Assembly: GCA_964512955.1 (NCBI GenBank)
Contig: CAZEKX010000073.1
Span: 1 to 9,647, forward strand
Direction of reading: 5' to 3'
DNA length: 9,647 bases
Origin: HGM04593 sp964512955
GTDB lineage: Bacteria > Bacteroidota > Bacteroidia > Bacteroidales > Bacteroidaceae
Position 1 is the first letter of the stretch, and the number at the start of each line of letters is the position of its first letter. The translations under genes were made by a program, and so were the position numbers. Positions 1 through 6,569 of this stretch are shown in pieces. Below the pieces are notes generated by a model. That model was not told the DNA's origin and did no database searches. It saw nothing but the letters and a program-made list of their open reading frames with translations.

Positions 1-1190
1 TTGGGAGGCATTATATTACCTGTATCGGCAATATCTATAAGTTGCTTCATCGATACAGGATAGAGAGCAAGTGCCACCTTCATTTCTCCACTATCGACAC
101 GACGTTTCAACTCACCCAAACCACGAATACCACCGACAAAGTCTATACGTTTGTCGGTTCTAAGGTCTTTGATACCCAATATTTCGTTCAGTATAAGATT
201 CGAAGATATTGTAACATCGAGCACACCTATCGGGTCGCCATCGTCGTATGTTCCGGGTTTTGCGGTTAAACTATACCAGTTACCTTCGAGATAAAGTGAA
301 AAGTTATGCAGTGCCACCGGACGATACTCTTCGCAGCCTTTAAGTTCCACAATGAAATTTTTCGACAATGCAGCAAGGAATTCATTGGCTGTAAGACCGT
401 TTAAATCCTTTACCACACGATTGTAATCGATGATGGTCAGTTGGTTCGCAGGAAAACATACTGCCATAAAGTAGTTATACTCCTCGTCGCCACGATGATT
501 GGGGTTATTGTCGGCTTTCTCTTTGCCCACCAATGCCGCAGCAGCCGAGCGATGATGTCCGTCGGCAATGTATAACGCCGGCATCTTGGCAAATTCGGCT
601 GTTATGGTTGCTATATCTTCATCACCGTCTACAATCCACAATTGATGGCGGAAGCCATCGAGTTGTGCCGTAAAGTCGTATTCGGGAGCAGAAGATGTGT
701 ACTTTGCAACAATCCTCGCCAACTGTTCATTGTCGGGGAATGCAAAGAATACCGGTTCTATGTTTGCATCGTTCACACGAACATGCTTCATACGGTCTTC
801 CTCTTTATCCTTACGTGTCAGTTCATGCTTTTTAATGACACCGTTCATATAATCATCGACGTATGCACAAACCACAAGACCATACTGAGTTTTGCCGTTC
901 ATTGTCTGCGCATAGATGTAATACTGTTCTTTGTTGTCCTGAAGCAACCAACCGTTCTGCTGAAATTTTGCAAAGTTTTCGGCAGCCTTGGCGTATACCT
1001 CGGGAGCATGTTCATCGGTGCCAACAGGAAAGTCTATCTCTGGACGTATAATGTGATAGAGCGACATCTCGTTATCACCGGCCTCGGCACGTGCCTCGTC
1101 GGAGTTAAGCACATCGTAGGGACGGCTCTGCACCTGTTCCACAAGATGTTTCGGCGGACGTACTCCTTTGAATGGTTTTATTATAGCCAT
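1..1190 (-). CDS. DUF1015 family protein (C-terminus cut by window edge)
   Basis: The reverse strand is open from an ATG at 1190 to the left edge, giving 396 codons with no stop. The product begins MAIIKPFKGVRPPKHLVEQV, the usual start of DUF1015 (COG4198) proteins. Other visible landmarks are RPYDVLNSDEA (about 23-33), a basic/acidic stretch KKHELTRKDKEEDR (120-133), ADGHHRSAAA (209-218) and YPVSMKQLIDIADTG (377-391). Family members are usually a little over 400 residues, so only about 15-20 residues should be missing. No signal peptide or membrane segment is seen, so it should be cytoplasmic. The biochemical function is not established. It starts 5 nt after the serA stop, so it is almost certainly the last or a late gene of the serC-serA operon and may act on serine or phosphoserine metabolism. 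That role is inferred from context and from the DGHHR motif only. Confidence 0.88.
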   Translation of the reverse strand, partial: MAIIKPFKGVRPPKHLVEQVQSRPYDVLNSDEARAEAGDNEMSLYHIIRPEIDFPVGTDEHAPEVYAKAAENFAKFQQNGWLLQDNKEQYYIYAQTMNGKTQYGLVVCAYVDDYMNGVIKKHELTRKDKEEDRMKHVRVNDANIEPVFFAFPDNEQLARIVAKYTSSAPEYDFTAQLDGFRHQLWIVDGDEDIATITAEFAKMPALYIADGHHRSAAAALVGKEKADNNPNHRGDEEYNYFMAVCFPANQLTIIDYNRVVKDLNGLTANEFLAALSKNFIVELKGCEEYRPVALHNFSLYLEGNWYSLTAKPGTYDDGDPIGVLDVTISSNLILNEILGIKDLRTDKRIDFVGGIRGLGELKRRVDSGEMKVALALYPVSMKQLIDIADTGNIMPP

Positions 1191-1195
1191 TGTTT

Positions 1196-2116
1196 TTACT
1201 TGTTTAATCTGAATCTCTCGTTACCGTTCTCAAAGAAGTCTACTATCTGACGTGCAGCGGCAATACCGGCATTGATATTTGCCTCGGCTGTCTGTGCACC
1301 CATCTTTTTGGGAGGAGCAAAGAAACGACCTTCGTATTTTGCAAATTCGTCGAGAGCAACAGGAGCAATATCGGTAATATATTTGAAATCGTTACGCTCG
1401 GCAAGCAGTTCTAACAATTCGGGTTCATTAATAACCTCTTTACGTGCTGTATTCACAAGCACTGCATTCTTAGGCATTGAACCAGCCAATTCCTTACCTA
1501 TACTACCCTTTGTTTGGGGAGTGGCAGGTATGTGCAACGAAATGAAGTTACAGTTTTTGTAGAGGTCGCGAACATCGTCGACAATGGTATATCCTTGAGC
1601 AGCCTCTTTAATGTCGGGAGCATACAAGTCGTGAACATATATATCCATGCCGAAAGCAACACCAAGACGTGCCACCAGACGACCGATATTACCAAAACCC
1701 TGAATACCGAGTTTCTTGCCCTTCAACTCAAAGCCCGATGTGCCGTTGAAGGTGTTACGCGCTCCGTATATCATGTAGCCCAATGCTAATTCTGCAACAG
1801 CATTCGCGTTCTGTCCGGGAGTATTCATGGCACACACACCATGCGCTGTAGCCGACTCCAAATCGAGATTATCGTAACCGGCACCGGCACGAACTACGAT
1901 TTTAAGGTTCTTTGCCGCATTCAAAACGTCGGCATCTACAATATCGCTACGCACAATTACAGCATCGACATCGGCAATAGCAGCAAGCAACTGCGCCTTA
2001 TCGGTATATTTTTCGAGCAGTACGAGTTCGTAACCTGCGCCCTCGACCACCTCTTTAATTCCTTTAACAGCAACGGGAGCAAAGGGTTTCTCCGTTGCAA
2101 CAAGCACCTTTTTCAT
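1196..2116 (-). CDS. serA: D-3-phosphoglycerate dehydrogenase, short lysine-type
   Basis: This enzyme oxidises 3-phosphoglycerate to 3-phosphohydroxypyruvate with NAD, the first step of serine synthesis, in the cytoplasm. The 306-residue protein has a D-isomer 2-hydroxyacid dehydrogenase fold. RAGAGYDNLD (76-85) is the substrate-side motif, GIQGFGNIGR (137-146) is the Rossmann GxGxxG loop, and VNTARKEVIN (221-230) carries the expected catalytic Arg225. Where most family members have the catalytic His in a PHxGAxT segment, this one reads PKKMGAQT (269-276), so Lys271 takes the His position. This is the known lysine variant of short (type III) PGDH described from Entamoeba and related to Bacteroidales enzymes. 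It lacks the C-terminal ACT domain and therefore probably lacks classical serine feedback inhibition. It starts 15 nt after serC and is followed 5 nt later by the DUF1015 gene. No Shine-Dalgarno is visible, as is normal in this phylum. Confidence 0.95.
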   Translation of the reverse strand: MKKVLVATEKPFAPVAVKGIKEVVEGAGYELVLLEKYTDKAQLLAAIADVDAVIVRSDIVDADVLNAAKNLKIVVRAGAGYDNLDLESATAHGVCAMNTPGQNANAVAELALGYMIYGARNTFNGTSGFELKGKKLGIQGFGNIGRLVARLGVAFGMDIYVHDLYAPDIKEAAQGYTIVDDVRDLYKNCNFISLHIPATPQTKGSIGKELAGSMPKNAVLVNTARKEVINEPELLELLAERNDFKYITDIAPVALDEFAKYEGRFFAPPKKMGAQTAEANINAGIAAARQIVDFFENGNERFRLNK

Positions 2117-2131
2117 AGTTGCAATATTTTA

Positions 2132-3199
2132 TCAATGATTCTTCTCAAACTCTTTCATACAGTTCACAAGTTCCTGCACAGCCTCAAGAGGCAATGCATT
2201 GTAGCACGACGCGCGGAAACCACCAATAGAACGATGTCCTTTTATACCTACCATACCTTTGGAAACAGCATAAGCCATAAAATCGGCCTCAAGTTCTTTA
2301 TACTCGTCTGCCATCACAAAGTCGATATTCATAAACGAACGATCTTCAGTTGCCGCTGTTCCGCGGAAGAGAGGGTTGCGGTCTATTTCGCCATAGAGCA
2401 GTTCGGCACGCTCCAAAGCACGACGTTGCATCTCTTTTACACCACCCTGTGCCTTTATCCAACGCAATGTACACATAGCAGAATATATGGGCAACACAGG
2501 AGGTGTGTTGAACATTGAACCGTTTTCGGCATGTGTACGATAGTCGAGCATTGTGGGGATGGTACGTGAAACCTTGCCAAGAGCATCGTTCTTAACAATA
2601 ACAAAGGTAACTCCCGAAGGTGCAAGATTCTTTTGCGCACCACCATAGATACATGTATATTTGCTGACATCTACAGGACGTGAGAATATATCGGAAGACA
2701 TATCGGCTATAAGGGGTACCGGACAATCAATATCCTTACGTATTTCGGTTCCGTAGATGGTATTATTTGTTGTAATATGGAAATAGTCGGCATCGGTAGG
2801 GATTACATAATCCTTGGGGATGTAACTGTATATTTTATCTTTTGAAGATGCAACCTCTACAACCTCTCCAAAGTTCTTTGCCTCTTTCATAGCCTTATTT
2901 GCCCATGTACCGGTGTTCAAATAGGCAGCCTTCTTCTCCAGGAAGTTATAAGGAACCATGCAGAACTGCATGCTTGCACCACCGCCAAGGAAAAGTACAG
3001 AATAGCCTTCGGGAATATCGAGCAACTCCTTGAAGAGAGCAACAGCCTCATCCATCACAGCCTGAAAATCCTTTGAACGATGACTTATTTCGAGTAAGGA
3101 AAGACCTATTCCGTTTAAATCGAGAACTGCTTTTGCTGTCTCCTCAATAACTTCGCGCGGCAAAATAGATGGGCCGGCATTAAAATTAAATTTCTTCAT
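2132..3199 (-). CDS. serC: Phosphoserine aminotransferase
   Basis: SerC transfers the amino group of glutamate to 3-phosphohydroxypyruvate to give phosphoserine, the second step of serine synthesis. Many SerC enzymes also serve pyridoxal phosphate synthesis by transaminating the 4-phosphohydroxythreonine precursor. The 355-residue length is normal for the family. Visible landmarks are FNFNAGPSILP at the N-terminus, GGGAS (72-76) in the cofactor phosphate region, ADMSSDIFSRPVD (165-177), and YGGAQKNLAPSGV (185-197), in which Lys190 is the lysine expected to form the Schiff base with PLP. GHRSIGGFRASCYNA (321-335) is the conserved C-terminal substrate-binding segment. It is the first gene of a tight serC-serA-DUF1015 operon. 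The 137 nt upstream hold weak promoter-like sequences. The product SerA makes is its substrate, so co-expression is sensible. SerB, needed for the final dephosphorylation, must be elsewhere. Confidence 0.97.
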   Translation of the reverse strand: MKKFNFNAGPSILPREVIEETAKAVLDLNGIGLSLLEISHRSKDFQAVMDEAVALFKELLDIPEGYSVLFLGGGASMQFCMVPYNFLEKKAAYLNTGTWANKAMKEAKNFGEVVEVASSKDKIYSYIPKDYVIPTDADYFHITTNNTIYGTEIRKDIDCPVPLIADMSSDIFSRPVDVSKYTCIYGGAQKNLAPSGVTFVIVKNDALGKVSRTIPTMLDYRTHAENGSMFNTPPVLPIYSAMCTLRWIKAQGGVKEMQRRALERAELLYGEIDRNPLFRGTAATEDRSFMNIDFVMADEYKELEADFMAYAVSKGMVGIKGHRSIGGFRASCYNALPLEAVQELVNCMKEFEKNH

Positions 3200-3240
3200 A
3201 ATTCTATAATCGCATTTTAAATTTTCGTAAACAAAAATTC

Positions 3241-3263
3241 CTTGTTGTCATTTTAACAACAAT
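3241..3263 (-). repeat. Small hairpin in the serC leader
   Basis: TTGTTGT at 3242-3248 is perfectly complementary to ACAACAA at 3256-3262, with a 7-nt loop. The stem is 7 bp with two G:C pairs, so it is weak. It lies between the helicase stop and the serC start, on the leader side of the promoter-like sequences. It is not followed by a convincing U-run in the minus direction, so it is a poor terminator. It could be an operator or leader hairpin, or chance in AT-rich DNA. Confidence 0.3.
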
Positions 3264-3271
3264 TGAGGTCG

Positions 3272-3304
3272 CGAATATAGCATTTTTTTATTAAATAAAA
3301 CTAA
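3272..3304 (-). promoter_or_regulatory. Possible serC promoter
   Basis: On the minus strand TATATTCG (3279-3272) matches the Bacteroidetes -7 consensus TAnnTTTG at all but one defined position. It is preceded after 21 nt by TTAG (3304-3301), three of four matches to the -33 TTTG. Transcription would start near 3265 and leave a leader of about 65 nt before the serC ATG. A competing core, TAAATTTG at 3320-3313, is an exact TAnnTTTG match but has no -33 partner at the usual distance. The whole 3200-3336 gap is very AT-rich, so chance matches are likely. Confidence 0.35.
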
Positions 3305-3336
3305 AAGACGAACAAATTTATAGGATTTAATACTAT

Positions 3337-4677
3337 TTATCTTCTCACAGGTTCTATTATGGTCTTTATGCCTTTTATTTTTTCACCTGCCACTAACGAC
3401 AATAACTCGCGAACTCTGTTTCGTTTAACCGCTATGTAGGCATATCGGTCGAAAACTGTTATTGCTCCAAGTTCATCGGGTTTCAGGCCTCCTTTCTTAA
3501 TAAAAAAGCCTACCAAGTCGCCACGACTTATTTTATCGCGTTTACCTTTTCCTATATATAAAGCAACCCACTGAGGCATGTCGGGTATAGAGAGTCGTTT
3601 AGGCATGCGATATTCACTTATATCAGTGGTAACAAATTCGGGCAACGGATGTTCGTGATAGGAGAAGAGATAGACCGAACCACCCGATTCCCAGCGTGCA
3701 GTACGTCCGTTGCGATGCGTGTATATTTCCGGTGTCATGGGACGTTGAAAATGTACCACATGTTTCACATCTTTTATATCCAACCCGCGAGATGCAAGGT
3801 CGGTACTCACAAGGATATTCACACATCCGCTCCCAAAACGATAGAGCGACAACTCACGCTCTTTCTGCTCCATGGCACCATGATATGCCGCAACCTGCAG
3901 ACGATTGGCAGAGAGAAAACGGCGTACTTCCTCGACACTCTCGCGAAAATTACAAAAGACTATTGCCGGTTCGCCCCCTATGGCACACAACAGGTTATAA
4001 AGTTGTTGCAGACGATCGTCGGGTGTTGTGGTAAGTTTATAGAAATTCATGCGTAAGGAGGGTTGCTCCCCTGTACGAAAGTCGAGATATTGCACATTAT
4101 CGACACCTGCAAAAAGCGGTATCTCTTGTGCATCGGTGGCAGATAGCAGATAACGCACCTGCACAGCAGGCAACAACGACACAAGACGCTCCATTTCGTC
4201 TTGAAAACCCATCTCCAAACACTTGTCAAATTCATCGATAACCAACAGACGACATACATCGGATGACAAATTGCCATGCGCCAGATGATCGATGAGCCTG
4301 CCGGGAGTTCCCACTACCACCGACGGAACACAGCCCTGCAATTGCGCCACCTCATCGAGCACCGAGCGACCTCCATAAAGAGCCACCATGCGAAATGGGG
4401 TTACCATTGTGCGCCACACCTCGGACACCTGTTTTGCAAGTTCGCGCGATGGAGTAACCACAAGTGCCTGTACGCCTTGTATATCGCAACTCAAACGTTC
4501 CAATAGAGGCAACAAATAGGCAAGTGTTTTTCCGGTACCTGTGGGAGAGAGCAACACCATGCCCTGCGATTCACGACAATGCTCCACTGCCGCACACTGC
4601 ATATCATTCAGTTCTGCAATTTTAAGATTACCAAGTGCATTGGTTTGTTCTGCTGTAAGCAATATTTCGTTTTTCAT
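3337..4677 (-). CDS. dbpA: DEAD-box ATP-dependent RNA helicase, DbpA-like
   Basis: A 446-residue RNA helicase with two RecA-like domains and a C-terminal RNA-binding domain. The helicase motifs appear in order: Gln27 of the Q-motif region, SPTGTGKT (44-51, Walker A), TPSRELA (75-81), GG (102-103), TPGR (124-127), DEFD (148-151, motif II), SAT (179-181), VFCN (240-243), STDLASRGLD (291-300) and HRNGRTAR (321-328). Residues from about 383 to 446, starting RGDLVGFFIKKGGL, match the DbpA RNA-binding domain, which in E. coli DbpA recognises hairpin 92 of 23S rRNA. A role in large-subunit ribosome assembly follows by homology. Motif II is DEFD rather than DEAD; the two catalytic acidic residues are kept. 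The gene starts 19 nt after the sulfatase stop with no obvious promoter between, so read-through from the sulfatase promoter is likely. The symbol is assigned by family; exact orthology to E. coli DbpA is not proven. Confidence 0.92.
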   Translation of the reverse strand: MKNEILLTAEQTNALGNLKIAELNDMQCAAVEHCRESQGMVLLSPTGTGKTLAYLLPLLERLSCDIQGVQALVVTPSRELAKQVSEVWRTMVTPFRMVALYGGRSVLDEVAQLQGCVPSVVVGTPGRLIDHLAHGNLSSDVCRLLVIDEFDKCLEMGFQDEMERLVSLLPAVQVRYLLSATDAQEIPLFAGVDNVQYLDFRTGEQPSLRMNFYKLTTTPDDRLQQLYNLLCAIGGEPAIVFCNFRESVEEVRRFLSANRLQVAAYHGAMEQKERELSLYRFGSGCVNILVSTDLASRGLDIKDVKHVVHFQRPMTPEIYTHRNGRTARWESGGSVYLFSYHEHPLPEFVTTDISEYRMPKRLSIPDMPQWVALYIGKGKRDKISRGDLVGFFIKKGGLKPDELGAITVFDRYAYIAVKRNRVRELLSLVAGEKIKGIKTIIEPVRR

Positions 4678-4696
4678 ATTACCAATTTAGAAGTTA

Positions 4697-6301
4697 TTAA
4701 TACTCTATAACCCAAGGAACAGGTTTCTCACGTATACGTTTTAACATTTGAGCCATGGATTTTACGACAGCGGGATACTCGTCTGCCAGATTACACCTTT
4801 CATAAGGGTCGCCTGGAACTGATGAATAATCGGGGATAGCCGCCTGATTGCTATCATCAAAAACCCTGTACAATTGTGGTTTAGCATTGTAACCTGTCTC
4901 TATTTTCGGTCCCCACGGCACCATTGCAGGACCATTGCTCGGTTCAATATATTTCCAATCGTTCATACGCAACGACAATGTATGATTTGCAGCCATTTCC
5001 ACTACATAGTAACGCGAGAAAGATTCATTCCCGGTCCAATAACCGGCTGCAAAAAGATTTCCGTCGGGAGAAGCACCATCCGGTAATTTTATATTTAAGA
5101 CTTTGGCTATTTCGCACATGAAGTCTATTTGTGATACAAGACCCTCACATACGTCGGGAGTTTTAATTACCACCGGCCAATGAACTATAAAAGGTACACG
5201 TGTTCCACCCTCGAAGCAACTATATTTTCCACCCCGCAACCCACCTACAGGATTGTGTCCGTTAAGCAACACCTCGGCATCGTCGGCATAGCCGTCATCG
5301 GCAACAGCACCATTATCGCTTGTAAGTATAAGTAATGTATTTTCCAAAAGACCATTCTCTTTCAACACACGTACTATCTCACCTACACACCAATCGAACT
5401 GCGCTATAGCATCGCCACGCAGCCCCATTCCACTCTTGCCACGAAAACGTTCATGCGGGAAACGTGGCACATGAACATCGTTTGTTGCAAAATAGAGAAA
5501 AAACGGATTTTCACTGTTCTTTTCTATAAAGTCCACCGCATGTGCAGTAATAGAATCGGCAATATTCTCATCTTTCCACAAAGCAGAGCCACCACCATTC
5601 ATGTAACCAATGCGTCCTATTCCGTTTACAACAGACATATCATGCCCATGAGAAGATTTCAGATTATAAACAGACTCGGGATTATTACGTGCAGTTGGTT
5701 CACCGGGGAAATTATTTTCGTAACTGACAAAGAGAGGTGCCGAGGCATCATAATTCGCAACCCTGCCATTCTCTATAAATACACAAGGAACCCTGTCGGC
5801 TGTCGCCGCCATTATATATGAGTAATCGAACCCGATATCTGCAAGCCCTACAGGAAGTGGCTCGTTCCAGTTTTGTTTACCACTTTCGATACCAAGCCCA
5901 AGATGCCACTTGCCAATTGCCGCAGTTGTGTATCCTGCATCCTTAAAAGCATCGGCAACCGTATATTGTTCGGGCGATATAATCATGGCGGCATCACCGG
6001 CTGCCACATCGGTGCCTTTCTTGCGCCAAGGATACTCACCCGTCAATAGCGCATACCTCGAAGGAGTACTTGTAGAAGCAACCGAATGAGCATTTGTATA
6101 TCTTAGTCCGTTATTGGCAAGCATATCCACATTTGGCGTTACAACATTCTTTGCACCATAACAACCCACGTCGCCATAACCCAAATCGTCGGCATATATA
6201 AGCACCACATTGGGCATGCGAGGTGTATCATCGGCACCTGCCGCAAGTGTCGCCGTGGCACTCAAACAGAAAAGTAGCGTCTTGTGAATATTCACTTGCA
6301 T
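4697..6301 (-). CDS. Exported arylsulfatase-like sulfatase, serine type
   Basis: A 534-residue family S1 (alkaline phosphatase superfamily) sulfatase that would hydrolyse sulfate esters, probably on a host or algal glycan or glycosaminoglycan fragment. Residues 1-22, with hydrophobic LLFCLSATATLAAG, look like a type I signal peptide, so it should act in the periplasm or be exported. ADDLGYGD (37-44) gives metal-ligand aspartates, and STPSR (78-82) is the sulfatase signature in the Ser-x-Pro-x-Arg form. GKWHLG (130-135), NDVHVP (274-279), SDNG (328-331) and a lysine in RGGKYS (356-361) are further active-site motifs. Ser78 would be converted to formylglycine by an anaerobic radical-SAM maturase (anSME), not encoded here. 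The substrate cannot be read from sequence. It is not next to SusC/SusD, glycoside hydrolase or regulator genes, which is unusual for Bacteroidales sulfatases. It has its own promoter candidate in the divergent region with grpE. Confidence 0.95.
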   Translation of the reverse strand: MQVNIHKTLLFCLSATATLAAGADDTPRMPNVVLIYADDLGYGDVGCYGAKNVVTPNVDMLANNGLRYTNAHSVASTSTPSRYALLTGEYPWRKKGTDVAAGDAAMIISPEQYTVADAFKDAGYTTAAIGKWHLGLGIESGKQNWNEPLPVGLADIGFDYSYIMAATADRVPCVFIENGRVANYDASAPLFVSYENNFPGEPTARNNPESVYNLKSSHGHDMSVVNGIGRIGYMNGGGSALWKDENIADSITAHAVDFIEKNSENPFFLYFATNDVHVPRFPHERFRGKSGMGLRGDAIAQFDWCVGEIVRVLKENGLLENTLLILTSDNGAVADDGYADDAEVLLNGHNPVGGLRGGKYSCFEGGTRVPFIVHWPVVIKTPDVCEGLVSQIDFMCEIAKVLNIKLPDGASPDGNLFAAGYWTGNESFSRYYVVEMAANHTLSLRMNDWKYIEPSNGPAMVPWGPKIETGYNAKPQLYRVFDDSNQAAIPDYSSVPGDPYERCNLADEYPAVVKSMAQMLKRIREKPVPWVIEY

Positions 6302-6406
6302 AATTTTAAAATCTTAATAGTTTACGGATTAATGACATATTTGCGCAAACTTAACCATTTTTTTACTCTTTTCCTAATTGAGTTTCTATTTAATAAACCT
6401 AAACAG

Positions 6407-6414
6407 CAAAGATA
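6407..6414 (-). promoter_or_regulatory. Promoter core for the sulfatase gene
   Basis: Read on the minus strand, 6414-6407 is TATCTTTG followed by C, an exact match to the Bacteroidetes -7 element TAnnTTTG. The nearest -33-like TTTG upstream is at 6442-6439, giving a 24-nt spacer, longer than the roughly 19-21 nt usually quoted. The predicted start of transcription is near 6400, leaving a leader of about 100 nt before the sulfatase ATG. Confidence 0.6.
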
Positions 6415-6416
6415 TA

Positions 6417-6441
6417 TGGCACAGTTCTTAAAAACTGCCAA
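6417..6441. repeat. Imperfect inverted repeat in the divergent region
   Basis: CAGTTCTT at 6422-6429 faces AAAAACTG at 6430-6437, a 16-bp palindrome with one mismatched pair. The flanks TGG (6417-6419) and CCA (6438-6440) also pair if two bases on the left arm bulge out. It sits between the two opposed promoter cores, mostly on the sulfatase side. It could be an operator. As RNA it would lie upstream of both predicted transcripts, so a terminator role is unlikely. Confidence 0.35.
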
Positions 6442-6448
6442 ATTGACA
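6436..6448. promoter_or_regulatory. Quasi-palindrome midway between the divergent promoters
   Basis: TGCCAAATTGACA has arms TGnCAA and TTGnCA around a central A at 6442, with five of six pairs matching. It contains the -33-like TTTG of the sulfatase promoter on the minus strand and the ATTGACA of the grpE promoter on the plus strand, back to back. The centre is 27-28 nt from each TATCTTTG core. A bound protein could affect both promoters. The binding factor is unknown. Confidence 0.4.
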
Positions 6449-6476
6449 CAGAATTCAGCATAAAAGAGTATCTTTG
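6443..6476 (+). promoter_or_regulatory. Promoter for grpE-dnaJ(-folC)
   Basis: TATCTTTG at 6469-6476, followed by CC, is an exact TAnnTTTG element. Upstream, TTGACA at 6443-6448 lies 20 nt before it and could serve as the -33 region; the strict TTTG-type tetramer there reads ATTG. Transcription should begin near 6482-6484, giving a grpE leader of about 85-90 nt. No CIRCE element (the HrcA heat-shock operator) is seen around it. Confidence 0.65.
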
Positions 6477-6483
6477 CCGAAAT

Positions 6484-6509
6484 TTTGCCACAAAAAACCG
6501 ATTGGCAAA
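6484..6509 (+). repeat. Perfect 7-bp inverted repeat in the grpE leader
   Basis: TTTGCCA at 6484-6490 and TGGCAAA at 6503-6509 are exact reverse complements separated by 12 nt. The repeat begins at or just after the predicted transcription start of grpE. It may form a 5' hairpin in the mRNA or be an operator positioned to block initiation. The same TGCCA/TGGCA core recurs at 6417-6421 and 6436-6440, which makes a protein-binding site somewhat more likely than chance. Confidence 0.45.
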
Positions 6510-6569
6510 CTATTTGTTATTATGTAAGTGTATATAAAAAAGAGTTTCACGATATATAGTTACAGGACT

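Noticed and set aside
642..1250. 202-codon open frame on the plus strand opposite the DUF1015 gene
   Set aside because: It is antisense to a clearly conserved protein, runs across its start, and has Cys/Phe/His-rich composition with no family resemblance. It is a shadow of the real gene.
1841..2518. 225-codon open frame on the plus strand opposite serA and serC
   Set aside because: It spans the serC-serA junction on the wrong strand and its translation has no recognisable motif. Both opposite-strand genes are certain.
3283..3299. AT-only palindrome (TTTTATT around a central A) downstream of the helicase as a terminator
   Set aside because: It contains no G:C pair, so the hairpin would be too unstable. 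Such palindromes are expected by chance in this AT-rich gap.
6528..6569. Upstream in-frame ATG that would lengthen GrpE by 14 residues
   Set aside because: The added residues do not look like GrpE, the region belongs to the predicted leader, and the ATG at 6570 has AGGA before it and a typical N-terminus.
6302..6569. CIRCE (HrcA) heat-shock operator or sigma-54 promoter
   Set aside because: No TTAGCACTC-N9-GAGTGCTAA pattern is present. TGGCAC at 6417-6422 resembles a sigma-54 -24 element, but no TTGCA lies at the required spacing.
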